Of a DNA stretch of 64,000 nucleotides, positions 25,161 to 32,403 are shown in pieces. The notes below the pieces were generated by a model. It ran no database searches and was not told where the DNA came from. It saw only the letters and a program-made list of their open reading frames with translations. Made by a program: the position numbers and the translations under genes. The DNA is from Streptomyces shenzhenensis (GTDB lineage Bacteria; Actinomycetota; Actinomycetes; Streptomycetales; Streptomycetaceae), in the NCBI RefSeq assembly GCF_003688995.1, contig NZ_PENI01000020.1, positions 109,278 through 173,277 on the forward strand, given 5' to 3'. Position 1 is the first letter of the stretch. Each line of letters opens with the position of its first letter.

Positions 25161-26408
25161 GTGGCAGCGACACCCGCGCCCCCGCAGGCGCCCCCGAAGC
25201 CCACCTGGGATCCGCGCAGACCCCAGCCGTCGTCTCCCTGGCTGCGCCCGACCATCCGGATACGTCTGACGCTGCTGTACGGCGGCATGTTCCTGATTGC
25301 CGGCATCCTGCTGCTGTCGATCATCTACCTGCTGGCCGCGCAGGCGATCAACACGGGCAACCAGCCGCTGTTCAAGATCGTCAGCTTTACGGCGCTCAAG
25401 GTCTCCAGCGACGACTGCCCGGCGATCAACACCGCCAGCCTGCCGCTGTCCGACTTCAACGAGGCGATCAGCCAGTGCGTCGACCATCAGCGCCAGGTCG
25501 CCCTGGACAACCTGCTCAGCCGCTCGCTGCTGGCCCTGCTGGGCCTCGCGGTGATCGCCTTCGCGTTCGGCTACGCGATGGCAGGCCGCGTGCTGTCGCC
25601 GCTCGGCCGGATCACCCGCACCGCGCGCGCGGTGGCCGGCTCGGACCTGTCCCGGCGGATCGAGCTGGACGGCCCGGACGACGAGCTGAAGGAGCTGGCG
25701 GACACCTTCGACGAGATGCTGGAGCGATTGCAGCGGGCGTTCACGGCGCAGCAGCGCTTCGTCGGGAACGCCTCGCACGAGCTGCGCACCCCGCTCGCGA
25801 TCAACCGCACGCTCCTCGAAGTGCAGTTGTCCGACCCGAACGCGCCCGTGGAGCTGCAACAGCTGGGAAAGACGCTGCTGGCCACGAACGAGCGCAGCGA
25901 GCAGCTCGTGGAGGGGCTGCTGCTGCTGGCCCGCAGCGACAACCAGATCGTCGAGCGCAAGCCCGTGGATCTCGCCGAGGTCGCCTCGCAGGCCATCGAC
26001 CAGATACACGCGGAGGCGGAGGCCAAGGGCGTACGGATCACGGGCGAGCGCAAGCCCGCGGTGGTCCAGGGCAACGGGGTCCTGCTGGAGCGGATCGCGC
26101 TGAACCTGGTGCAGAACGCCGTGCGGTACAACGTGCCCGAGGACGGCTGGGTCGAGGTGACCACCGAGGTCCAGCACGGGCGGGCGGTGCTGTCCGTCGC
26201 GAACACCGGCCCGGTGGTGCCGGCGTACGAGATCGACAACCTCTTCGAGCCCTTCCGCAGGCTCCGTACGGAGCGCACGGGCAGCGACAAGGGAGTGGGC
26301 CTCGGCCTGTCCATCGTCCGTTCCGTGACGCGCGCGCACGGCGGTCACATCTCGGCGCAACCGCGTGAGGGAGGCGGGCTCGTGATGCGGGTCACCCTGC
26401 CGATGTGA
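25161..26408 (+). CDS. cutS: Sensor histidine kinase CutS
   Basis: A 415-residue membrane kinase. Layout: Pro-rich cytosolic N-terminus (1-35), TM1 (about 38-59), an extracytoplasmic loop of about 60 residues, TM2 (about 121-142), HAMP, the H-box ASHELRTPLAINR with phosphoacceptor His206, and the N, G1 and G2 ATP-binding boxes (NLVQNAVRYN, NTGPVV, GVGLGLSIV). The external loop holds exactly two cysteines (Cys86 in SSDDCPAI and Cys106 in ISQCVDH), consistent with redox or disulfide sensing. GTG 25161 lies 5 bp after cutR. Confidence 0.92.
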   Translation: MAATPAPPQAPPKPTWDPRRPQPSSPWLRPTIRIRLTLLYGGMFLIAGILLLSIIYLLAAQAINTGNQPLFKIVSFTALKVSSDDCPAINTASLPLSDFNEAISQCVDHQRQVALDNLLSRSLLALLGLAVIAFAFGYAMAGRVLSPLGRITRTARAVAGSDLSRRIELDGPDDELKELADTFDEMLERLQRAFTAQQRFVGNASHELRTPLAINRTLLEVQLSDPNAPVELQQLGKTLLATNERSEQLVEGLLLLARSDNQIVERKPVDLAEVASQAIDQIHAEAEAKGVRITGERKPAVVQGNGVLLERIALNLVQNAVRYNVPEDGWVEVTTEVQHGRAVLSVANTGPVVPAYEIDNLFEPFRRLRTERTGSDKGVGLGLSIVRSVTRAHGGHISAQPREGGGLVMRVTLPM

Positions 26409-26847
26409 GGCGAATTGGATGTGGATCTTGGTCGCAGCGGGGAAGATCTTGATCGAGGGCGGCCGACACACACGGGGATGTTCGCTTTGCGCGGAATTTC
26501 CGGGTGGGTCGACGGGACTCCGCCTGTGTGATCGATCACATGGGCGGATTTCCAGCCATCTACTCTCCGTGATCATAAACCGGGGTGGAAAGCCGGGAAA
26601 GTCCTGGTTTCCGGGGGTCTTGATCACGGGAAGTACTCGGTGAGACGCCTTTGAGGTGCGGCATCCGGACCGTGTACGGTCCCCATCGCCATCCAAGCCG
26701 ATCACTCTTGAGGAGTCCGGTTGGGTGTCGATTGAGTAACAGACCTTGATGTGAGGCAAAATCTCCGCCTCGGGTCGGGCACAAGTCCGGCCTCTCACGC
26801 GTTACGTGCGCTGGAGACACCGCAGACACCCAGAGGGGGAGAGCGAC
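26409..26847. promoter_or_regulatory. Intergenic region with a short inverted repeat
   Basis: A 439-bp region, less GC-rich than its neighbours. CCGGGAAA (26593-26600) and TTTCCGGG (26608-26615) form an 8-bp inverted repeat with a 7-base loop, a possible cutRS terminator or an operator. GAGGAGTCCGGTTGGGTG (26709-26726) and TTGAGTAACAGACCTTGATG (26731-26750) lie nearer the next gene. No coding sequence supported. Confidence 0.4.
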
Positions 26848-27144
26848 ATGGCAACCGATTACGACACTCCACGCAAGACCGATGACGACGTCGACTCGGA
26901 CAGCCTTGAAGAACTGAAGGCCCGGCGGAACGACAAGTCGACCTCCGCTGTCGACGTCGACGAATTCGAAGCCGCGGAGGGCCTGGAGCTGCCCGGCGCC
27001 GACCTCTCGAACGAGGAGCTGGCGGTCCGGGTGCTGCCGAAGCAGCAGGACGAGTTCACTTGCATGAGCTGCTTCCTGGTGCACCACCGCAGCCAGCTGG
27101 CCCGGGAGAAGAACGGCCAGCCGATCTGCCGCGACTGCGACTGA
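26848..27144 (+). CDS. DUF4193 family zinc-ribbon-like protein
   Basis: A 98-residue acidic protein of an actinobacterial family. The N-terminal half is Asp/Glu-rich and probably disordered; the C-terminus has two CxxC-type pairs, FTCMSCFLVHHRSQLA and ICRDCD, which look like a small zinc ribbon. ATG 26848 follows GAGGGGGAG. The role is not established. It is followed 13 bp later by the next gene. Confidence 0.85.
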   Translation: MATDYDTPRKTDDDVDSDSLEELKARRNDKSTSAVDVDEFEAAEGLELPGADLSNEELAVRVLPKQQDEFTCMSCFLVHHRSQLAREKNGQPICRDCD

Positions 27145-27157
27145 GGGTGGGTCGGCC

Positions 27158-28117
27158 GTGACTGGCTCGACCCCTCCTCGGAAGCGCCGCTTCCCCTTGC
27201 GGGGAGCGGACCATGGGCCGCAGGACGGCTCGCACGGCGCGCGTGACGTCGAGCGGGGCTCACCCATTGAGGGAGCCTCGCTCGAACCGGCGGCCGACCG
27301 GGGTGACCGCCCGGCGCCGACGGAGGAGTCCGCACCCGTCGCACCGATGGAGGCGGCCCCTGGCAGAACGCGACGGAGAGCGTGGGAAAGGACCGCGGTC
27401 GCCCGCGGCAAGGCCCGCGACCTGGCCCGGGACGGCGCCCGCAAGGGCGGCAGCCGTGCCAGGGCGGGGCTGGGGTACCTCGCCGACCGGATCATCGACA
27501 TGGCCCCGCGGATCCCCGTACGGGACCTCGCGACGCTGCGTCGGCAGTTCCCGGGCCTCGGGCCCGAGCAGATCGCGGACAAGCTCGTGGCGGGCGCGGC
27601 CTACGGGACCTCGACGGTCGGGGCCGGGGTCGGCGCGGCGGCGATGCTTCCCGTGCCGCCCGCGATGCCGACCGAACTGGCCGCGGAGATCACCGGGGTC
27701 GCGGCGATCGAGCTGAAGCTGATCGCCGAGCTGCACGAGGTCTACGGCGTACGGCCGCCGGGCGGCCTGACGGCCCGCAGCACCGCGTATCTGTCCTCCT
27801 GGTCGGGGGAGCGCGGGATCGACGTGATGAAGCCGTCGACGATCAACATGGCCCTCGGGGGCCACATGAAGCGCGAACTGCGCCAGCAGATCATGAAACG
27901 GATGCTGCGGGACCTGCCGAACCTGATGCCGTTCATGGTCGGCGCCGCGGTCGGGGCGGTCATGAACCGCCGGGACACCAAGAGACTGGCCGGGCGGATC
28001 CGCGCCGATCTGCGCAAGATCCAGGTCCCCTGGGAGGAACTGGCCGAGCTGCCCCCGCTGGAGCCTCCCGCGGAACCGCTGACGCCGGGGGACATCACCG
28101 GCGAACTGGGGCGCTGA
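27158..28117 (+). CDS. Conserved actinobacterial protein, possibly membrane-associated (EcsC-like)
   Basis: A 319-residue protein. A disordered, charged N-terminus (1-95) is followed by a conserved helical part with two weakly hydrophobic stretches (GTSTVGAGVGAAAMLPVPPAMP, about residues 149-170; LMPFMVGAAVGAVM, about 255-268) and basic helices around MKRELRQQIMKRML. The pattern recalls EcsC-type proteins, but I am not certain. GTG 27158 has GAGGGTGGG upstream. Confidence 0.6.
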   Translation: MTGSTPPRKRRFPLRGADHGPQDGSHGARDVERGSPIEGASLEPAADRGDRPAPTEESAPVAPMEAAPGRTRRRAWERTAVARGKARDLARDGARKGGSRARAGLGYLADRIIDMAPRIPVRDLATLRRQFPGLGPEQIADKLVAGAAYGTSTVGAGVGAAAMLPVPPAMPTELAAEITGVAAIELKLIAELHEVYGVRPPGGLTARSTAYLSSWSGERGIDVMKPSTINMALGGHMKRELRQQIMKRMLRDLPNLMPFMVGAAVGAVMNRRDTKRLAGRIRADLRKIQVPWEELAELPPLEPPAEPLTPGDITGELGR

Positions 28118-28154
28118 CGGAGCGCCCCTCAGGCCCGTCGACGGCCGGGGACGA

Positions 28155-28622
28155 TCAGGCCGCCGCGCGGCTGCGGGCCGCCTCGATCGCCGCCGCCAGC
28201 TGCTCAGGGGCGCGGGTCGACAGGTACAGGTACGGGGTCGGGTCGGCCGGGTCGGTGACCTCGACGCGGAGCGCCTGCGGGATGTAGGCGCGCAGCAGGA
28301 GGAAGGCGCGGGTGTCGGCCTTGTAGGTGCGCCAGGCGCGGGCCTCCTCCGGATCCAGGATCTCCGACTCGCCGAGCGCCGTGACCGGGATCTTCGCCTC
28401 GCCCGCGATCAGGTGGTCGCCCACGACGCGGATGCGGAGCGAGCCGTAGGCGCTGGCCATGACCGCGGCGGCGGCCGTGCCGCCGGCCAGCCCGCCCAGC
28501 ATCGGCAGGGTGCCGAAGGGGAGCAGGATCAGAGCCAACGAGACGCCGACCAGGAAGCTGATCAGCCACCACGATCGGGGGGCGGTGAGGCGTTCGTCGT
28601 ACGGGGTGCCGGAGTGCTCCAT
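28155..28622 (-). CDS. DUF3093 family membrane protein
   Basis: A 155-residue protein with two adjacent transmembrane helices (about 18-36 and 40-60), then a cytosolic domain of about 95 residues ending PTPYLYLSTRAPEQLAAAIEAAR. DUF3093 is a small actinobacterial family without known function. It starts at ATG complement of 28620-28622 and converges on the EcsC-like gene. Confidence 0.85.
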   Translation of the reverse strand: MEHSGTPYDERLTAPRSWWLISFLVGVSLALILLPFGTLPMLGGLAGGTAAAAVMASAYGSLRIRVVGDHLIAGEAKIPVTALGESEILDPEEARAWRTYKADTRAFLLLRAYIPQALRVEVTDPADPTPYLYLSTRAPEQLAAAIEAARSRAAA

Positions 28623-29346
28623 GCCCCCAGCTTGGCACGCGCCCCACCCACGTCCCGAACCAGGGCGCCCACCCCTGCCTGGGGAGCGTCGCCGGCTGCC
28701 GCCGCGGTCGCACGGTGCGAGGGCTGCTGGTGGGCGGGGAGGGTGTGGTGGGGGTCGTGGGTGGGGCGCCTGGACGAGGCCGGACGGGGCGGTGTCGCGC
28801 GGCAATCAGCCAGGCGACGCGCTCATCGGCCAACGGCCGGTCGTCGGTGGCCGTCCGACCCCCAGTTCGGCGTCCACCGGTGGTCGGTGGCCGGTCGTCA
28901 TCGGCCGGTGTTCGACCCGACGACCGCCGCCTTCGGCGTCTGCCAGTTGTCGGTGGCCGGTCGGCTCGGTGAGCCTCCTGCCGACGCCCACCACTCGTCG
29001 ACTTGTCGTCGCCGTTCGGTGCTTGACGCGGCGACCGTTGCTCCCGGTGTCTGCCGTCTGTCGGCGGTCGGCCGTGAGCGGTGAGTGGTCGGCCCGGCGA
29101 CGCCGACGCCCGCGTCTGCTGGCTGTCGGTCGTCATCGGCCGGTGTTCGACGCGGCGGCTGTCGGTGGCTGGTCGGCTCGGTGAGGGTCACGTCGACACC
29201 CATCACCCGTCGACCTGCCGTCACCGGTCGGTGCTTGACGCGACAACCGCTGTTCCCGGCGCCGCCAGTTGTCGACGGTCGGTGCTGTTCACCCGCCGGG
29301 GTGGGGGAACCGGGGTGGGGTGGACGGGCGGGTAAGGTCTGCGGCT
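28623..29346. repeat. Non-coding spacer with a diverged duplication
   Basis: These 724 bp hold two related blocks, about 28890-29080 and 29126-29310. Both contain GGTCGTCATCGGCCGGTG, then TTCGAC; GGTCGGCTCGGTGAG; a CCCAYCACYCGTCGAC segment; and TCGGTGCTTGACGCG. The second copy lacks roughly 35 bp present in the first. Short GTCGGTGG/CGACGG motifs occur all through. Open frames here are Arg/Ser/Gly-rich by-products, and no gene is supported. Confidence 0.65.
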
Positions 29347-29931
29347 GTGAGTGGTAGTTCCGCAGCTCTTCAGCCCCCCGCCGATGCCGTGGCCCCGGTG
29401 CGGCATCCCGACGCGCCCGCGCCCGGCGAGTTGCTCGGTTCGCATTACGAACAGTGTTTCGGCTGTGGTCACGACCAGCCGCACGGCCTGCGCCTGGAGG
29501 CGAGGGCGGGCGAGGGCGTCACCCTGACCGCCGAGTTCACCGTGCAGCCCGCCCACCAGGGCGCCCCCGGTCTCGCGCACGGCGGGGTGCTGGCGACCGC
29601 CCTGGACGAGACGCTGGGCTGCCTGAACTGGCTGTTGCGGACGATCGCGGTGACGGGCCGGCTGGAGACCGACTTCGTGCGGCCGGTGCCGGTCGGGACG
29701 ACGCTGCACCTGGCCGCCGAGGTGACCGCGGTCGCCGGGCGGAAGATCTACTCCAGCGCGGTCGGACGCATAGGGGGCCCCGACGGCCCCGTGGCGGTCC
29801 GCGCCGACGCCCTGTTCATCGAGGTCAAGGTCGACCACTTCGTCGACCATGGCCGCAACGAGGAGATCCAGGCCGCCCTGAGCGACCCGGACCAGGTCCG
29901 GCGCGCCCGCGCCTTCGAGGTGAACCCGTGA
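29347..29931 (+). CDS. PaaI/hotdog-fold thioesterase family protein
   Basis: A 194-residue protein. After a Pro/Ala-rich N-terminus comes CFGCGHDQPHGLRL, then a hotdog fold whose HGGVLATALDETLG helix carries the catalytic-region His-Gly-Gly and Asp/Glu of acyl-CoA thioesterases. It probably hydrolyses an acyl-CoA. GTG 29347 is chosen at the start of the conserved part; the Shine-Dalgarno sequence is weak. It overlaps dut by 4 bp (GTGA). Confidence 0.8.
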   Translation: MSGSSAALQPPADAVAPVRHPDAPAPGELLGSHYEQCFGCGHDQPHGLRLEARAGEGVTLTAEFTVQPAHQGAPGLAHGGVLATALDETLGCLNWLLRTIAVTGRLETDFVRPVPVGTTLHLAAEVTAVAGRKIYSSAVGRIGGPDGPVAVRADALFIEVKVDHFVDHGRNEEIQAALSDPDQVRRARAFEVNP

Positions 29932-30506
29932 GCGCCGCGCACCCCGTGCCCCCGGCGGGCCGTGCCCCCGTGGACGTACTGATCCGGCGTGTCGACCCCG
30001 ACGTACCGCTTCCGGAGTACGCGCTTCCCGGTGACGCCGGGGCCGATCTGCGGACGACGCAGGAGTGCGAACTGAAGCCGGGCGAGCGGATCGTGTTGCC
30101 CACAGGAGTGTCGATCGCCCTCCCGGATGGGTACGCGGCCTTCGTGCACCCCCGATCCGGTCTTGCCGCCCGCTGCGGTGTCGCCCTCGTGAATGCCCCG
30201 GGGACGGTTGATGCCGGGTACCGTGGGGAGATCAAGGTGATCGTGGTGAATCTCGACCCGCGCGAGTCCGTGCGGTTCGAGCGCTTCGACCGGATTGCCC
30301 AACTGGTCGTCCAGCAGGTCGAGAGGGTCCGCTTCCAGGAGGTCGCGGAGCTTCCCGGCTCGGCGCGGGCCGAGGGGGGCTTCGGGTCCACCGGGGGCCA
30401 CGCCGCGGTGGGCGGCGAGAGCGGCACAAGCGGTCAGGTCGCCGAGGGCGGCCAGGCGGGTGGGAATCGATACGCTTCGGTCGTATCCGACCGGGAAGGA
30501 CAGTGA
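29928..30506 (+). CDS. dut: Deoxyuridine 5'-triphosphate nucleotidohydrolase (dUTPase)
   Basis: A 192-residue trimeric dUTPase that hydrolyses dUTP to dUMP and pyrophosphate, keeping uracil out of DNA. All five motifs are present: DAGADL, HPRSGLA, GTVDAGYRGEIKVIVVNLD, FDRIAQLVV and the C-terminal P-loop-like GGFGSTGGH. A further Gly/Ser-rich tail of about 28 residues is added. GTG 29928 overlaps the thioesterase stop. Confidence 0.94.
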   Translation: MSAAHPVPPAGRAPVDVLIRRVDPDVPLPEYALPGDAGADLRTTQECELKPGERIVLPTGVSIALPDGYAAFVHPRSGLAARCGVALVNAPGTVDAGYRGEIKVIVVNLDPRESVRFERFDRIAQLVVQQVERVRFQEVAELPGSARAEGGFGSTGGHAAVGGESGTSGQVAEGGQAGGNRYASVVSDREGQ

Positions 30507-30507
30507 C

Positions 30508-31272
30508 GTGTTCGGACGTCGCAAGAAGAAGGGTGCCGCCGAGGACGCGGCCGGCGAGGCCGAGCAGGTCGTCGACAGCGTCGACACCGAGGCGGACGAG
30601 GATGAAGCGGGCGAGCCCGAGCGGCTGCGGCTCGAACCGGAGCCCCGCCCCGAGGGGCCGTGGGACGACTCCGAGGTGCGCGACCCGGCCGAGGGCCGGG
30701 TGGATCTCGGTGGCCTGTTCGTGCCGGGCGTGGACGGCATGGAGCTGCGGGTCGAGGTCGCGGGCGACGCGATCGTCGCGGCGACCGTCGTGCTGCGCGA
30801 CAGCGCGATCCAGTTGCAGGCCTTCGCCGCGCCCAAGCGCGAGGGCATCTGGGGCGAGGTCCGCGAGGAGATCGCGACCGGCATCACCCAGCAGGGCGGC
30901 ATCGTCGACGAGGTCGAGGGTCCGCTGGGCTGGGAGCTGCGTGCCCAGGTGCCGGTGCAGCTGCCGGACGGGACGGGCGGCTTCCAGGTCGTGCGGTTCG
31001 TCGGTGTGGACGGCCCGCGCTGGTTCCTGCGCGGAGTGATCTCGGGCCAGGGCGCGGTGCAGCCGCAGGCGGCCGGGCTGCTGGAGCAGATCTTCCGGGA
31101 CGCGGTCGTGGTCCGCGGCGAGGGCCCGATGGCCCCCCGTGACCCGATCGTCCTGAAGCTGCCGAACGACGCCCAGATGGTCCCCGAGGGCGTTCAGCAG
31201 GAGGAGTCCTCGCGCTTCTCCGGCGGCATGGGCCAGCTGCAGCGCGGACCGGAGATCACCGAGGTCCGATAG
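30508..31272 (+). CDS. DUF3710 family protein
   Basis: A 254-residue cytosolic protein typical of actinobacteria next to dut. It has a basic start (VFGRRKKKG), an acidic disordered stretch (about 10-60), then the conserved domain (VDLGGLFVPGVDGMELRVEV, LQAFAAPKREGIWGEVREEI, FLRGVISGQGA). The function is unknown. GTG 30508 lies one base after the dut stop and has GGGAAGGA ahead, so the thioesterase, dut and this gene form an operon. A terminator follows. Confidence 0.87.
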   Translation: MFGRRKKKGAAEDAAGEAEQVVDSVDTEADEDEAGEPERLRLEPEPRPEGPWDDSEVRDPAEGRVDLGGLFVPGVDGMELRVEVAGDAIVAATVVLRDSAIQLQAFAAPKREGIWGEVREEIATGITQQGGIVDEVEGPLGWELRAQVPVQLPDGTGGFQVVRFVGVDGPRWFLRGVISGQGAVQPQAAGLLEQIFRDAVVVRGEGPMAPRDPIVLKLPNDAQMVPEGVQQEESSRFSGGMGQLQRGPEITEVR

Positions 31273-31285
31273 CGGCGAACGCGAC

Positions 31286-31320
31286 AAGGGCCGTACCCCT
31301 GGCCGGGGGTGCGGCCCCTT
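31286..31320 (+). terminator. Terminator of the dut-DUF3710 operon
   Basis: AAGGGCCGTACCCC pairs with GGGGTGCGGCCCCTT (one bulge, one G-T pair); CTTGTAC follows. Confidence 0.7.
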
Positions 31321-31355
31321 CTTGTACGGCATCCGACGGCGATCTGCCGAAGACC

Positions 31356-31478
31356 GTGCCCAGCCAGGACCTGAACACCCGGGACAAGATCGTCGCGTAC
31401 TGGCAGGGCCAGTCCGCCTTCGCCGACCCGAACCGACGCGAACCGCTTGGACGGCCGGGCGCCTGGCAGCCATACTGA
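31356..31478 (+). pseudogene. Possible small coding remnant (40 codons)
   Basis: A frame beginning VPSQDLNTRDKIVAYWQGQS and ending GRPGAWQPY has a protein-like composition, unlike the Arg-rich shadow frames around it. It has no clear ribosome-binding site. It may be the relic of a larger gene between the DUF3710 gene and the ABC ATPase gene. No family assigned. Confidence 0.25.
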
Positions 31479-31503
31479 CGCCCGGTCTACGGCGGGAGTG
31501 GGG

Positions 31504-32199
31504 ATGAGCGCTCAGGTGGTCACCGAGACGATGGTGCGCGTCGAGGACGTACACCGCTCGTACGGGCACGGAGCCGCCGCCGTGCACGCCCTGCGCGGAA
31601 TCTCCTTCGAGATCCCGCGCGGTGAACTGGTCGCCCTCAAAGGACGCTCGGGATCCGGCAAGACCACCCTGCTCAACGTCGTCGGCGGGCTCGACACACC
31701 CGACCGCGGCAGGATCACCGTGGACGGCCGGGAGCTCGCCGCACTGGACGAGAACGGCCTGCTGGAGCTGCGGCGCGACCGGATCGGTTTTGTCTTCCAG
31801 TCCTTCGGGCTCGTCCCGATCCTGTCCGCGGCGGAGAACGTCGGCGTGCCGATGCGGCTGCGCCGTGCCGATCCGCGCGAGCGCGAGGAACGCGTCGAAC
31901 TGCTGCTCTCCCTGGTGGGCCTCGCCGACCACGCCGCCCAGCGCCCCGGCGAGCTGTCCGGCGGCCAGCAGCAGCGCGTCGCCATCGCCCGCGCCCTCGC
32001 CAACCGGCCCGCGCTCCTCATCGCCGACGAGCCGACCGGCCAGCTGGACGCCGAGACCGGTCACGCCGTGATGGAGCTGCTGCGCGCCGTCGTGCACAGC
32101 GAGCGGGTCACCGCACTGGTCGCCACGCACGACACCACCCTGCTGGACCTGGCCGACCGGGTGCTGGAGCTGAGCGACGGGAAGATCGCCGAACGCTGA
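31504..32199 (+). CDS. ABC transporter ATP-binding protein (MacB/LolD type), orphan
   Basis: A 231-residue ATPase with Walker A GRSGSGKTT (about residue 45), Q-loop VFQSFGLVP, signature LSGGQQQR, Walker B LLIADEPTG and H-loop ATHDT. Sequence type matches the MacB/LolD/FtsE class that partners FtsX-like permeases in lipoprotein, peptide or antibiotic export. No permease gene lies on either side: the DUF3710 terminator is upstream and kdpD is downstream. ATG 31504 follows GGGAGTGGGG. Confidence 0.85.
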   Translation: MSAQVVTETMVRVEDVHRSYGHGAAAVHALRGISFEIPRGELVALKGRSGSGKTTLLNVVGGLDTPDRGRITVDGRELAALDENGLLELRRDRIGFVFQSFGLVPILSAAENVGVPMRLRRADPREREERVELLLSLVGLADHAAQRPGELSGGQQQRVAIARALANRPALLIADEPTGQLDAETGHAVMELLRAVVHSERVTALVATHDTTLLDLADRVLELSDGKIAER

Positions 32200-32301
32200 C
32201 CGCCCCGGTGGACCGCCGGCCCCGCCCCGGCGGCTGCCCCGGCCCGCTCTGACCAGTGCCGACCCGCGGCGAGCGGGAAAGGGAGCAGCTCATCAGGGTT
32301 A

Positions 32302-32309
32302 CGTCAAAG
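32302..32309 (+). promoter_or_regulatory. CGTCAAAG element upstream of kdpD
   Basis: The octamer in GGGTTACGTCAAAGTTGCC, about 95 bp before kdpD, also occurs upstream of kdpF (61320-61327). It may be part of a KdpE site or a promoter -35 region. Only two copies are seen, so this is weak. Confidence 0.2.
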
Positions 32310-32403
32310 TTGCCCGGCACCCGACCGCCCGTCCCTTTCGTCGCTCCTGCGGGCCGTAGGGTCGACGCTGCGTAGGCGGCAGTGACGGGAAGACAATAGG
32401 GCC

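Noticed and set aside
28715..29357. Several small frames in the spacer before the thioesterase gene
   Set aside because: They follow the duplicated DNA in several frames, with low-complexity Arg/Val/Gly/Ser products and no start signals.
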